Made by a program: the position numbers and the translations under genes | The notes under the pieces: model-generated | Databases searched by the model: none | Told to the model about the DNA's origin: nothing | What the model saw: the letters and a program-made list of their open reading frames with translations, nothing else | Part shown: piece by piece, positions 1 through 13,333 of the stretch | Layout of the letters: every line of letters begins with the position of its first letter | Position numbering within the stretch: position 1 is the first letter of the stretch | Source of the DNA: Floccularia luteovirens | Lineage: Eukaryota; Basidiomycota; Agaricomycetes; Agaricales; Squamanitaceae | Direction of reading: 5' to 3' | Assembly (NCBI GenBank): GCA_009739215.1 | Contig: VSJF01000011.1 | Location: 744,001-808,000 of the forward strand | Length of the DNA stretch: 64,000 nt

Positions 1-780
1 AGGAAGATTAAGGGCAAGATTGCACCATGAGGTCAGAGGGCGAGATGATGGTGTTGGAAATGACAAGGGAAGATGTAGCAGCGGCGGCGAATCCAGCTTG
101 TTGGGGATAACAACACGCGGCTGTTTCTGTTGCAAAGCAAAAACGTTTTAATAGACATCGATCAGGAAGTGAGAAGCAAGGAAACGTAGACCAATAGCGA
201 ATTCCAGCTCAACCTCCCATACGAGGCGTTTTTACCCTTGTACCATTTATTGAAAGCTTGTCCCACGACGTAGGAAAGATTTAATTGATCAGGCAAGAAA
301 ATATTGATATACCTGGAAGGTAGACAACCGAAGGACCCCAACTCGTCCTGACTGATCCACAATACCCACTTCAAAGGACCAGGCTCTGCCAATGTTGCGT
401 ACCTGGACATGCACCCACGGATGTTTTATTCCGAGGGCACCAGTTATCCTACCCGAAATAAAATGAACCCCCGAAGGTGGGCTGAGGATGTAGGTCGATC
501 TCAAAGTCGGAGACTGGATATGGAGGACTGTTTGACAAAGATGGTACCCGAGAGACTCGGGGCTTTCAACATTTGATTCGGAGCTTCCATGGATAACAGG
601 GAGTGAAACGAGGGTTGCTGGTGGTGGTGGCAAAGGTTCTGAATCCTTATCGTTAAGCAGGTGGATGAATGAGTCTGATTCGAGCGAAATGTCGCAATGT
701 TGTGAAAAGAGCTGTAACGGTTGACTACTCGTTGAGGAAAATAAAGATATTGTCGGTGGTTGAACTGTTGCGGCAAACAT
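1..780 (-). CDS. CFA20-domain protein (BUG22/CFAP20-like), 3' end cut by the window edge
   Basis: The start at 780 opens with residues MFAATVQPPTISLFSS and continues SSQPLQLF, matching the BUG22/CFAP20 opening with its 'SKPLQIW' element. Residues GALGIKHPWVHVQVRNIG and WSFEVGIVDQSGR match the conserved 'TLGIKLPFLVMIIKNL..FTFEVQV' block. I infer exon 1 at 313-780 with donor GT at 311-312, an intron of 186 nt, and exon 2 at 1-126. Exon 2 resumes in frame with KQPRVVIP and LTSWCNLALNLP, matching the family segment around 'GWNQIQFNLSDF'. The intron is long for this window, so a small extra exon is possible. CFA20 proteins are known from cilia and doublet microtubules and also occur in non-flagellated lineages. 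Function here is not evident. The domain's C-terminal part lies outside the window. Confidence 0.72.
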
Positions 781-3183
781 AGTATTTTTCAGCGCCAGAA
801 AGTCGAGTTTATGTTAATGTTGACGTTAAGATACAAAGTATGTATCTCGTACACCTGTAATTATTGTTACGTGAGGTGTCTCTGGGCTGTCGCGTTGATG
901 TTGACAAGCTTTATTTACAATATCACACTACGCGAAGTATTCACACGCGACACACATTCACATAATCCACATTGTTTTCTTGTAATTACGTATATAACGT
1001 ACAATTGTAATGCTTAAGGATACCTTATCACAACGGGTGCAGTTGTACTTGTTTAAATTGTTACAAAACTGTGCCAGCTAAAATTTGTCAACTGTGCCCC
1101 AGGAAAATACCGTGAAACCTAGTCTGGGGAGGGACAGCCACCATGGAGCACCAGGGATTCCCCCTTGGTCAAGGTGGACTAGCATTTCTTACCTACGGCG
1201 TGCTATTAATAACACAATTACTTGGCCCACTCCTTGCAGCTCAAACATATATTAATATTATAATAAAAAGTGAGCAGCACATAACATGCAGCATTGTAAA
1301 CCAACCCATCACAGGGCGCAAATCAATCTGGGAACCGTGGTCCTCAACATCGGGTCTAGCCCATGCCAGTGACAGAAAGAAAAAAAGATCAGCGCAAAAC
1401 GGCACGTACAACACGGACAAGACAAGAGGGACTCATTAATCATTACCTATGATCGAATTCTGATTGTAACATGTGGATTCGATGGAATGTCAATGTCACC
1501 AATTCTCAAAACAAAACGCTTCCATGAATCGCATACAGGGGTTGACGTTCAAACGTTCATATTTGGCGTGCCCTTCTTATGGTCTTACGAACACATACAA
1601 GTCCACTTCAGAATTAATGACTTTGTTGTTTATGCTGTACCTATGCTTACTCGACCCCTATATTCTCAAAGCAATCTGCGTATGATCCCAATCCTTGGAA
1701 CACATCAGTGGTCTTTAAACGTATACCCTCAGGCTTACAAGCGTCTCACTTATGGTGCCGGCTGTTCTAAGTTTGATACGATCCGCGCTCAATCACAATC
1801 GTGCCCACCTGTTCAGATCTGCGTGTTTTAACGCCCTTTCATATCATGACACTGGATTGATTATTATAATATGACACCCTTGATAGAGTCTAACTTCAAC
1901 AGCCGAAAGGCTTTCATTTTTCATTTTGCGCAAGCATTGAATTGTTTCTCCGCATATAATCTCAGACTAATCCTATCCACTTGCACATGCGTGATAATTT
2001 TATGACGGTGGCATGGTTCCTGTCTCCGAGTAATTATCTCCGTGCATGTCCATCATGGGGCTCGAAGGAAGCACATAGACCAAGACTGCGCAATGCAACG
2101 TGTTTGTTTGGATTCCTGATGTAGCGCTGACGAGTTGATAGGGATATAATCCACTCCGACGACTGGTGTGAAATTTCGAGACGGCAAGGTACCTGTGTAA
2201 GATCCGATACATGTGCTAAACTATACGCGTTCGTTCGGGTACTCGATTCCTTACTGAAACGTAGAATTCCAAAAGGATGATAGGGTATCGAACGATAAAA
2301 TAAATCAGCTTCTATCTCTTGTCATCAACTTCAAATGGCATAACGGTTTATGCATTATGTTCAATTAGATGAACAGATTCTCAGATTATTTCTTTCACAC
2401 TATATATAGGTGTTATTTAGATCCTACAATTCCTACATAAAGCATATTTATAAAAGAGTCATGGTAATCTGAGGCAAAGATATGGGGGTCGGAGCTATAC
2501 TACGTAAAAATCACGTATAATTAGACGCTCACAATGTACATAACCAGGGATGGAATAATCAATCAGCTGTAACGCCAGTAAAGAATTCGATGCCGTATTC
2601 GAACACTATAAGTCCTTTTTTCCCAAGAAACAACGTAAACAGAGTCGAGAGCGATGTGATGATAAATATGATACTACTGAGGTAGCAGTCATGACGGGGA
2701 GATAATTACCCTGTGTGGTAAGTTATTATGCTGATTGGCCCATAGTGACAAAATGAGACTTGATAAAAATTTTCTTGGATGCTTGGCACGAGCTTGTGTT
2801 TAGATTTCGTGTTTGATTGAATTTCGTTATGAGGCCAGGATATGACGTTCGAGATAAATCACCTCTGGATGGCATGAATTATGTCGAAGAGCTTTCCGAT
2901 CGTCATTGGAGTAAGAAAGGTCCGTTGATACCCAGACCGGCTGGTTCTGGCAATGACCAGCGGCGACTCGCGTGTGCATGTTCCTGTTCATGCGTCTGGA
3001 TGTTGGTAATTGCGGGTAACACCGCGGACTGTGCACATTGTATCAAAGAGGGACATTAACAGGAAGAAGAGAAGTGGTGGAAGTAAAGAGAAGATGGAGG
3101 TTGTGAAGTTAAGAAAGGCCATGTCGAATGGGGAAGCAAAATAGAAGTGAGGGAAGAAAGGAGAGGAGAAGAAGTAAGGAGTA
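781..3183. other. Intergenic, no supported gene
   Basis: Short open frames occur at 1143-1439 and 1487-1831 (plus) and 2000-2212 (minus), but their translations show no family motif and no consistent splice structure. A purine-rich run of about 120 nt lies at 3060-3180. I see nothing else to annotate. Confidence 0.6.
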
Positions 3184-4573
3184 TTAGTATCTTGCTTCCT
3201 TAGATACTGAACCGTGACGGCCGGGACTTACGTCGCAACTAGGTGAGTCTGATGTATACGTGGATGGCGGTATGTAGGCTCCGGGTGACCATTGAGTGTT
3301 GATGTTCTGATGTGGTTCATGTACATTCATCTGACCGACAGCAGCGACATAATTTGAGCTCAAAGGGGGGCTGGTGGTTCCTTGTTGTTGGTACGAACTT
3401 TTCCTTAGATATGGATGGGAAATGGCTATATATTTCAATCACAGTTTAAATGTCCGCGTAAGTATGCATAGAATACAACCTACTATTGTGTAGCCGTGAG
3501 GGAGGGCACGTAGTATGGATGGTCTCAGGCCCTGAGTATTGATCAGAATCTTCAAAGTATTCCAACTCTCTGCTTGTTTGATATCTGTGCTCTATCCTCG
3601 CCTGGTATTCTCGGGACTCTGTAAAATCTAGCAACTTATCCTCGTGGCATTTTAGCTCGGCGTCAGATGGATATTGGAGACCCCAAGGTGTCTGTGCCGA
3701 GTTAACCATGAGTCCAGGCTCAGGATGATGCTCTGCCCATTCGCCCTTTTGACCGACTTCGTCTGGCACATTGTGTAATTGGAATCCCGGCGAGAAAGAA
3801 TGCAACTGTTCCCTTGAATCAGAGCCCGGAGAAAGTGAACGCGGCGACTCCTGGTCATCATCCATATTGAGCTGGAACTCAAAAATGAGTGGCTCTGCCT
3901 CAAGGGGGTGAGCCTCTGTACTTTCCTCTTGACTGGAGGCAGATACTGATCCACGGCTATCACCACTGTGGATGGTGAATGGATTTAGCCGAAAAACACC
4001 CATCAATTTGCGCATATCTCCAGATGCCTGTGTCGCACGTAGTGGGACTTCGGTAGGGGGCGCAAAGGACTGTTTCCCCTTGCCCATTTGAGTGGTAAGC
4101 TCCATAATGAAGCAGCCGTCATGATCCTCTGGCTCGGCCTTGATGGCGGTCGGTGACTCTGCAGGAGGAGTAGGTGTGTATGCTGGGAGTGATGATGATT
4201 TACGCCTGGGCTCGGCACGAGAAGCGGGAGAGCGGGTGGGCGATCGGGGTAGATCATTTTTGAAGGGATATGGGGAAAGAGGTGCGGCAGGTATGCCGTG
4301 TGGTGAAGGGGGTAGAATAGTGCGCTGAGATGATTCGGGATATTCCGAGGGTGCAGGAAAGACGGGGGCGGGATTAGCAGGCGGCAGGGAGTAGGGGGAA
4401 GGATGTTCGAGTGCCGGGACCCATGCCGGTTGAAAAGGAAGAAGATAGTTTGAGTAGGAAGGGCCGGCGTCCAGATATTGTGGATTCCACTGAGACGAAG
4501 GTTGGGTCCGGTCTGGCAGATAAAAGGATCGATCGCCAAAGCGGCGCTCAGTTATAAGAGAGTATTGGGACAT
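3184..4573 (-). CDS. Proline-rich, largely disordered hypothetical protein
   Basis: An open frame from ATG 4573 gives 375 residues to a stop at 3446. It is rich in Pro, Ser and acidic residues (PSPYSLPPANPAPVFPAPSE, SPRSLSPGSDSREQ). The most ordered-looking stretch is PTEVPLRATQASGDMRKLMG followed by VFRLNPFTIHSG, near residues 175-205. I have a recollection of similar segments in other agaricomycete hypothetical proteins, but no named domain. A donor GTAGGT (GT at 3482-3483) and acceptor TAG at 3426-3428 would remove 58 nt and replace the last 13 residues with an 80-residue proline- and serine-rich tail ending at 3184 (SPSCDVSPGRHGSVSKEARY). I prefer the two-exon form because that tail has the same composition. 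Function is unknown; it could be a regulatory protein. Confidence 0.55.
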
Positions 4574-4960
4574 TGGGTTGAGCCTTCGTTCTGGGAAGTA
4601 TTATATTTGAGTACAGTCGCGGGTCTAGGAGAGCCTAGCTGGTGGGTTGAGGGACAGTTCTGAGATGAGAAAAGTATATGTGCAGCCAGCAATGGTGCAT
4701 GGCTATAAGTATTATACTTTATATTGGAAGCCGAAAAAATAAATAGATGAAAAGAAATTAAGGCGGACCGAGTTGAGCAAGCCGATCCTTTGAGAAAGGA
4801 GAACGGAGAAGGAATGAGATGAGTTTTGGGAAGAAACAAGGAGGACGCATGTCGATGGACAGTTCGTTCGTGATGTAATGTAATGCAGACTTTGCGTTGA
4901 AAATGAAACAGGATGCAAAAATCGAGGCAGGGTGGCAGGCGGACATGACCTGACCGAGGA

Positions 4961-5206
4961 TCACAGATTCAGATCGCCGTCTGTGAGTTCGTCTGATTCG
5001 ACAGCATTCCTGGTGATTCTGCGAGATAAGTGGGTGTTAACCACTTTTTGATGTCCACAACTCACCCTCAGCCGCTCATCCGAGAAGGGCGTGCACAACG
5101 CCATATGAACTCTCCGCAACAGGAAACACTTCTCAGCCAGATCCGCATACAGGGCCTTCTCGCGCCGCTTCGTGACCTGTTCCAATATTAAACCACCCTC
5201 TATCAT
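4961..5206 (-). CDS. Small hypothetical ORF, possibly the first exon of a longer gene
   Basis: From ATG 5206 an 81-residue frame begins MIEGGLILEQVTKRREKALY and has a charged helical look (ADLAEKCFLLRRVHMALC). A perfect donor, AGG followed by GTGAGT, sits after DERLR, and an acceptor GCAG follows 47 nt later. Splicing there would change the frame and run on into a less convincing sequence ending near 4758. Unspliced it ends NAVESDELTDGDLNL. I do not recognise the protein, and which form is real is open. Confidence 0.28.
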   Translation of the reverse strand: MIEGGLILEQVTKRREKALYADLAEKCFLLRRVHMALCTPFSDERLRVSCGHQKVVNTHLSRRITRNAVESDELTDGDLNL

Positions 5207-8200
5207 ATTCACCCTCCGCGATATTCAATCGTGTCACGATGGGTTACATCCCGGCTTTCTATTTCCCATCTATACACTCGTCTTTTTCTTTCCCTGCACA
5301 AAACCTTGGAGTTGTATTCACGATCGGCAAGTACACCGGTTGTCCAAACTGAATTACTTACTACTACATTGTCAACCAACTCCGCGATTTCAAAACTAAT
5401 AATAAACCGTTTATGTTTTTTTTTGATTGGTAATCATTTATCTCCTTCGTTCTGGGCTACTTCTCACAATGTATTTTTATATAACAACTATTACAGCATA
5501 CATTGCTAGGTATTTGGGGCTCGTTTGCAATCAGCTTTCACATAGGTTAATATTCTAGATGAAAACGAGGCATATTCTACAGCACTCACCCAATTCAATT
5601 CAATCACATCGTCTCGTAACGATGCAAAATGCATAACGATCCTTTCCTGCAATTTAATTGTATTATAGCCTAACTGTTCTCATGGCTGAGATAGGAACCT
5701 AGGTTATGCCTCCGCTATTTCGGTAAAGGTATACATCAACGGGACGAGATAATGATAATGAGGACCCCCAATTTATCATATACGGGTAGACCCTAAATGG
5801 CATATCAGTCCACAGCTACTGGATGTATCCTGGATCTCTACAATGTGGGCAACGATTTGATCCAGCAATCGTCACTTGTTTGCTCGGCTCCCGATACATC
5901 CCAAAATTTGAACCACTATCCGTAGTCACGGAACATAAAATTCTCCTTAGTCCAGAAAATTCCTCATTGAAAGACAGAGTTCCGGAACACGCGGACAAAT
6001 AGTCCAAACCAAGGTCGCGGAAGATCGAAGGACGTACCTAGCTGGCATCTAAAACGCCGGAGTATTGAGTTTTTTGACGGCTGATCTGCATACTTTTGTG
6101 TTTAAATCATTTTTAGAGCATCCGTTGACATTTAAACCCCGCGAAATAAGGTGAGCATGGGCTTCCGTGGTCAGGCTCTCTAGAATAAATAGTACCTGAA
6201 GTTAATTATGTCCAGAAAAAAATTGAAAAAAGTGGAGACAAAAATGTAGTTAAAAAAGCACGTGATTTAACAGACGAACTATATCCATTGGACGTTGGGA
6301 AGGAGTATATAGATATCCAGAACGGTATGGGACCCATTGAGAATCCCCGACGGTCAATAGAAGACAACTCCCAGTGCCCGATCAATTCATCTTTCTCTCT
6401 TCAAAAAAACTCCTTCTAGTACCTCCGCGGAGCTATTAAATGCGTCAGAAATGGAGATGCTAATTATCAACTAGTTGTATTATTTTATACACTACGCCAG
6501 TGGAGCATACGTGCGGATGCGGGCGCAAGCATTCTGACCGCTGTCCAGGTTTTCATTTGTCTTATGGCCAATGTACTTCATACGCATACTCTCAAGCGCT
6601 AAGCACCTACCCATGCTCTCCCAACCTTCGTCGTGATCCCGATCGTATACGTCTAAGCCATGTACAAATCAAATTTCAATGGGCTTATTACTTCTTCTGG
6701 CTTGTTTCTTATATTCATACTTGACTTTATTGACTAATACATACCAAAGGGTAGATAACCAGAGACACCGGATTTTAGGCTCACCTTGTTTGAAGGGTAC
6801 AGTCTCTGTTGTGGGGTTAACCCCGGAAGTGGGGAGTAGACGGGTTTTACCTTTTGACTAAAAAAGACCGCGTTGATCACACTCAGTGCACTGGAGAGAA
6901 GCTTTTGTGGTGTTTAAAAAATATCTGGGAGACGTCCCCATCGAAAGGCTTGCGATTGGGTGGCGCGTTTAGCGCTTACAATTAAATTTGATAAATCTGG
7001 GTTTATTCAGTTTACGCCGCACCTACTGGAGTTATCAGGTGACGTCATATAAAAATACACAGTGGCTTACATGCGCGGTGATAAGGATGTTCGAGCGTTG
7101 AAACGGTTCAAATTACAAGTTCGTAGGGAGCAAACGTATCTCCATCCAATATATATAAAAGTCAAAGATTCGAAGTATCATCTCAGAACTTGAATTGGAT
7201 TGCAACGTCAATTTGAGTAAGTAACCTTAAGCATATATTCACAAGATTGATCAGTTTTGCAGAATACATCTGTGATGAGACAAGAACCGAGCTCAACTCC
7301 GTGAATATATTGGATAGCGAATGTGCTTATGTGAAGACAGGTCCCTATGAGTTTCAAAACGGAAATTGGTATTAGCGAGGCCATGCCGTTGTTCTGCACC
7401 AATAGTATGGGACCAAGGAAGGTTTATACATGGTATAGTGCTTGACGCTAGCTGTCATTAATAAACCAATCAGCATGAGAGAGAAGTAATAATTCTCAAG
7501 CAACAGGATGGCAGGTTTACAGACGGAGGTGATATGGACGGAGTCGTCGTGTCGTTTGTTGATGGTGCAATCCATTAGGCTAATATTCATAGCTTCTTTT
7601 CGTACATCTAGGCCGTGGAACCTTCAAATTATACATGACAGCAAACCCCCTGTCGTGCATTAATTTCACAGTACGACCGACACGTGCGAAGCAGCCAGGA
7701 TCAAGAACACAAGAAGGCGAGAATGCAAGAACTCAAGATGGTAGAAGAGCAGAGCAACCTCACTACGCTGCACTCATTCCATCCACCCATTAGTCTTGTC
7801 ACCGTCAGCCCAATAGAAGCGGTGAATCAGACAGGATATATGTATGTCATTATTCATTGCTTGAAGGGCCGCATGGAATACAACACAGTTTACTTCTTAA
7901 TCTTGTTGTCAGAGAACCATCCTTTCGTGTCGTATAAGCACGGCGAACTTGAGTGCGAGAGGACTTGGGCGCGATCCTTCCCACAACCTTCTCCCAGAAC
8001 AGTGGCACCTAGCTTAATGGCCGCAGCTCCGAGCCATGCGGACCCTCTAAGTTCTCCCGTTGCTTGGACTCAGGGAATGTGGAATGTTCTTTGGGTTCTT
8101 GCAGAGACGGGGCTCAGGGGGGTACGTCTGGTGGTTACAGATGCTCCACTGTGATTGTTTCTCCAACCGGACCTAGCTTTGCTTTGGGAAGTAACAAGAA

Positions 8201-9905
8201 AGAAGACTTGACCCACTGTCTGCGGTTGGGACTGGATGTGGGTTAACACTGTCGGGATGCCTGGGATGTACACTTTATGGAGGAAGGCTGTGTCGTACCG
8301 CCTGAATAAGGAAGAATGTGAGACTTTCCCTTGTTTTTGTGTCCAATGCTAAGCAAAACTTCAATGGGAGAAGAGCAATCACCATGTATCGCCCCAAAAT
8401 CCTGACGCCGATGTCGTGTAATGTCAGTACTCTTCAATCACGCTGCAAGAGGGTGTGAAATACTCACATGACACTTTTACAGAGTATCTGCACTCCCTAA
8501 AACCAACCGATAAATTGATTGATACATCAGTTCGGTTAAGAAGATCTAGTTGAGAAAAAGGAAGCGCAGCTTACACAGTACATATGATCCTTGGGATATC
8601 GATGTCTTCGATCAACGCTGCTTCAGTGAGGGGGAGCTTTGTGAAGCGATTCTATACCCTGCTTATCTTTAAACGCCGGAAGCATAAAGTATTAAGTCAA
8701 ATATATGCGCACAGTATAGTCGTTTTACCGCTGCTAAAGGATGAGGCCTTGAGGTAAGATTATTGTGGCCAGGGGATTGCCAGATCCTCTTCAGTGAGTT
8801 TCAGAAGATGGGTAAATCAACCGGCGTATGGCAAGAGCGAACGGAGGTGTAGAGGGCCAGTTTTGGATGTCGATTTTCTTCTGTTAGTCCCTGTGTAAGA
8901 AGTCCTGCCACATCATTTCGTTGTATCTATAAGCAGAAGTACGCCTAAGTATATGTAATAATACCGAGTTTCAACTCCATTATCCGACATTACGAGACGA
9001 GGTTGCTGCTCCTGTAACACACTTTACATATCCCGGGTTAAGTCTCACTGCAGCACAATATGCATGGCAGTATTGATACCTGAGTTGCAATGGTCAGGAT
9101 TTGCTTAAGGGGTAGATCACAATACACGCACCACCTAAGTTAATCTTGGTATTTTATCTCAAGACCTTGTTGATACTATAAACGCCCTCCCAATTTGATG
9201 ATAGGCCTCAAAGTTCTTCAAAAATATCTTGGCTTAATACTGGGCCATCGAATAACCAACCGGCGGCGTTGCTACAAGAAAGTGCTGTGCAAGAAATGCT
9301 TGTAGAAAATATCACAAGATAATCCAAGGAGAACTGGTCCGATCTGACGATGGATAACTCCACAGCAGTTGGATGGCATGAGATAACATGTGATCATTAC
9401 CTGGCGTGACTTTTGCCGTGCGTAGGGGATAGCCACGACAGCTTCCTGAAGTAAAGTATCTTATGAGGAAACTTCAAAGTCATAACAGCCGAGGCCAACA
9501 TCACTTCAAATGAACAAAGGCTTAACATTGTTCCAGCAAAGTCAGTGGAATTAAAGCCCCGGAACAATTTGTTTACTTCCGTGCAACTTGGCGACAAGAA
9601 TTGCAAGAGGCAGTGCCGGTTAAAATGTATCCTTTGTTTGACAAGTCAACATGCTGTAGGCCACACCTTTTTTCCTGCATAATAAAATACCGGTTCTCGA
9701 AGCACATTGCCTTGTATCCTGGGCCCACTCTTTAAGCTGGTGGCTGTTCATGCTCAACAATTGATTGCCGATAGCTGTACAGTTCGCTTTAAGCATTTGG
9801 TTATTGCCATTGCACGGATCCACCCATTGTCCGGTGAATACTATATATCTGAATGTCTCTTGCTATACAAACACTTAACTGATACCCCCTTTTCTCATAC
9901 CCGCG
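5207..9905. other. Gene-poor 4.7-kb interval
   Basis: No recognisable coding exon was found on either strand. The longest frame, 7684-8154 (plus, 156 codons), has no family motif. A 12-bp perfect palindrome GGGGTTAACCCC lies at 6813-6824. A good TATA-like box, TATATATAAAAG, lies near 7149-7160 after a CCAAT, but no convincing ORF begins downstream of it. The interval may be ordinary intergenic DNA or eroded repeats; I cannot tell which. Confidence 0.5.
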
Positions 9906-11336
9906 ATGCCAGTCCCAACTACACGTTCAAAATCATCACTCTCAATAGGAAATGCTGACATGAGCACTATTTCAAGTTTGGATGTGCTGTCTCACAAAGA
10001 AAGGGAACGACTGGAGAGATTGTGTGTCGACAATTCGATATCACATTTCGGGAACATTGCTACGTCGTATCCAGAATCACTGAACATTAGTGAATCAGAA
10101 GTTGTTATCGAACAAGTATCACCAGATGTGAGCATAACCCCATAACTGCAATTCCAGAGGCATCCATCAATGACACCACACCTTTCTTTAATAGGGGATA
10201 TGTAAAGGACGTTTACGAAGTCATGGCGATGTTAGAGTTCGTATAATCCGGTTGGGATATTCTTTTGGGGATGAGAGATTACAACTATTTGATGTAAGGG
10301 AATAAGGAAATCGACTATTCTCCGTTACTAACGAAATATGTACATTTCAGAGGTTTGTTGAGAGAAAAGCGCGATCTCTACGGAAGATTCTCGGGAAAGC
10401 AAAGGAAGACCATCCTCCACTTTTGAACGTCTATGGACTCTCTTCGAGTGCAGAATTGTCTATGCTATGCGTAGTTTCTGAATGGCCTTCTGGGAATCTT
10501 ATGCAGTACCTCGAGTTTCCATACACAAAACATGACAAACTTGCTTATGTGGTTTTCCATTCATATACACGACTCCGGTCGAGTCGCTGATTTCTCATCA
10601 ATACAGGTTAAAGAGATAGCTAAGGGGTTAGAGTATCTCCATCTGTCAGGATGTGGGATTGTTCATGGGGACATTCGAGGTGTAAGTTTCTATTTTTTTT
10701 TTCTCTGCCGTCTTTTTCGGTGACCCTGATTGGTATAAACCCTTAGGAAAACATTTTAGTTCGCCAAGATGGAACATGTTGTCTGGGTGAATTCGCATTT
10801 GAATCAGTACCAGGAGATGAAACACTCCGCTTGTATGACCGGTGGATCGCTCCAGAACTCGTGGATTTAGACCTTATGCACCAACGAATTGTCGATGGGT
10901 ACCGAAAACATGAGTACCAAGGAGAATTTAAAAAGGAGAGCGATATATTCGCCCTGGCATGCACAATAATTGAGGTGGGTCCAACCCTCAATGATCAATG
11001 ACATAAACACATCTGGAATCCGCATGTTTTATCTAGATATACACGGGCAAGCCACCTGGAGTCCAGCGAATCCCAAAAAACATTCTTACTTTCCACGAGT
11101 TGGTAGCTCTTGAACGTCCAAGGTCAATGTTAGAAAAAAAAGAAATCCCGGATGATTTGTGGTGGACACTAAATATCATGCTAAGATATTGTCCAACAAA
11201 GCGGCTCGACGCTGTACAACTGTGTCAGCAGCTGGGCGACACCGGCCGGCCAATGACAGTCTTCCCGGGCCACAGTCCTGCTCCCATAAGCGCAAAATTG
11301 CATGCAAGGCGATTAGCTCGTCAGCTGTGGCATTAG
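9906..11336 (+). CDS. Protein kinase-like protein, predicted catalytically dead (pseudokinase)
   Basis: Six exons (9906-10127, 10195-10293, 10351-10548, 10607-10681, 10747-10974, 11037-11336) sum to 1122 nt, 373 residues. The fold is recognisable: the beta3 region GDVRVRIIRLG, helix E KGLEYLHLSGCGIVH, catalytic loop HGDIRGENILV, the APE-like IAPELVD, and SDIFALACTIIE of helix F. It resembles the tyrosine-kinase-like kinases expanded in Agaricomycetes. Key residues are missing. The VAIK lysine is Arg (VRVR), HRD is HGD, the catalytic-loop Lys is Arg (HGDIRG), and DFG reads EFA (LGEFAFE). The glycine-rich loop is also damaged: a frame encoding TTPFFNRG runs into a one-base shift just before KGRLRSHGD, and my intron 10128-10194 skips it. 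Phosphotransfer is unlikely; a binding or scaffold role, or a decaying gene, is inferred. Confidence 0.82.
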
Positions 11337-13333
11337 AGATTACTTGATACATTTTGCATGTGCCTGCTTTCAGTTTTAGAGAGGCAGGTGTAGATCGATA
11401 TTATTATTACAATATAGATTTTGTGATAACATACACAAGGCCCTGTTTTGCCGTAACGAGTCCCCCTTCCACGAATAGATGAGCGTTTCTTTGGTAAGGA
11501 CCCCATGAACAAACGTTGCACAAATTGTCTTGAATTGATAATGTCTATCCTTGAGCGCGTATAGCCCATAGGAGATAAGTTAAGCTTCGTGAGTCAATTG
11601 GTTTCTTGTACGTCACCTACTTCTGGAAAAGAAGGGAAGAATTGACAATAATTTTGATTATCAGGTTTTCACCAACGGACGAATCAGGTTTCTGCCATGA
11701 TGACATGATCAAAGTGGGTCAAGCATGTTCGGTTAACGTGGCCGACAGGATCTATCAGCCTAGGAGTTGCACAGGCATACTAAGACGCTTGTCTGTCTAG
11801 CTTCAATTCAATAGAGATCGACAACGTCCACGATGTTGCACCTTTACAGGGAGTGACAGAGGTTCTGCTTTCTGTCCCTTAATTCCGTATGGTCATGATC
11901 ATGAAGGTGGATGGATAAATGGATAGTAAAAGGTGTGTACTGAGTGATGAGACTCTTCAACGTGGTAACTCCTGATCTGGGGTGGGTATAATTTCAGGAC
12001 TTGACGGAGATGTTGACCAACCTATGATTGTACTACGCAGATTGACCTACATCATGATCCAATTCATAGTCTCATTTTCCAGTGGTAATGATCATTATAT
12101 CAAAGTCACCCGAGATAAAGGGGAAGCTATAATGAGCGCGGGACTGCCGCCGACATTTTGGGTATACAGGTGGAAACTGACAGGACAGCAGCACATGGCA
12201 TGGAATAATTCTAAGCGCTAGACGCTCACATGTGGCCGAATATCGATCCAGCCGAATCTGATGAACCTTTTGAACATTGGTGATGCATTTCCGATGAATA
12301 TGAAAAACATGATATTGTAAGGATGATGAATGAGTTTGCAGGATCTGAACTTCTGGGTTAACGTATTATAACGGTCCACCGACAACATTGTTGGGAAATT
12401 TGTATCCTGGGTATGTGATCCCTTGATGTTAGGTTTTGCTGCGGTTACTTAATACGGGATTCTTGATTCCGCTGTCAGTCTTAAGAGCATAGACCCAAAC
12501 TCGGATCCGGACCATCCTCCATAGGGTGGTTGAGGGTATGCACAATAATTTACGACATAGACAGGAACGAAAATATGGATTGCGGCCGACGGCTTAAAAA
12601 TCTGAAAATATGGAATAGTCGGTGGCGATGCTTTGGTGTGCTTTGCATGGTTATCTAATGAGAGGCTTGTTATATTGAGTAGCGTTACTGTATAGATAGT
12701 TAAGTAACTTAAGGAACACAGGTACAGACGGGAGTCAGCGGGTTTGTCATCGTTTGGGAAACTTGGTTTTGTACCAATTCAAGACAATGAGATACTGATA
12801 GGACCCCGTAAGTAGGTATGCATGTGTTTATGTACCCACAAACCTTAAGTCAACGGGATTAGCTCTGGCTTTGCTCGCGAATATTCAAATCGCAGGGCAT
12901 TACCCTTGACTCGGATTTAATGAAGCAAAATTTCTAGTTCCGTCGATTCCACGCGAAAATTTCATGTGGGGTTTCTTGAGATGATGTACAGTTTGTAAAC
13001 GTGATTATCACATGTCAAAAATTGAAAAGAACGTCCAATAACTGGGATTCGGCGGAGAGGGGAAGAGGAGATACACGTAAGGTGGGTGAAAAGTGGTTGC
13101 TATGGAAGAAGGAAGAGGATAGAGAGAGGAGGAATAAATGATTGAAAAGGAGTTGCGGGGTCCTGGTACGATCGTAACAAAACCCACGCGGAGGCCACGA
13201 GAGCACACTTGGCACCTCCACGCGACCGAAGAACTTTCCACGCTCTATTTCTCTTTCCCCATCGTCTGCTACTTATTCCTCTCCCTTCCCAGTCCTTCTC
13301 TCTTCTTCTCTTCATTCCTTTCCTTTCTTCATC
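11337..13333. other. Intergenic region upstream of the phosphodiesterase
   Basis: No supported exon was found. A short hairpin, GACAGA-N10-TCTGTC, lies near 11856-11877. The last 100 nt before 13334 are strongly pyrimidine-rich on the plus strand (about 13240-13333), as often seen in fungal 5' leaders next to the start codon. Confidence 0.55.

Noticed and set aside
1143..1831. ORFs of 98 and 114 codons
   Set aside because: Composition is non-coding-like, no motif, no splice partners.
4003..4539. 178-codon minus ORF overlapping the proline-rich gene
   Set aside because: It is another frame of the proline-rich coding sequence.
7684..8154. 156-codon plus ORF in the gene-poor interval
   Set aside because: Although the longest frame there, it matches nothing I know and lacks splice or promoter support.
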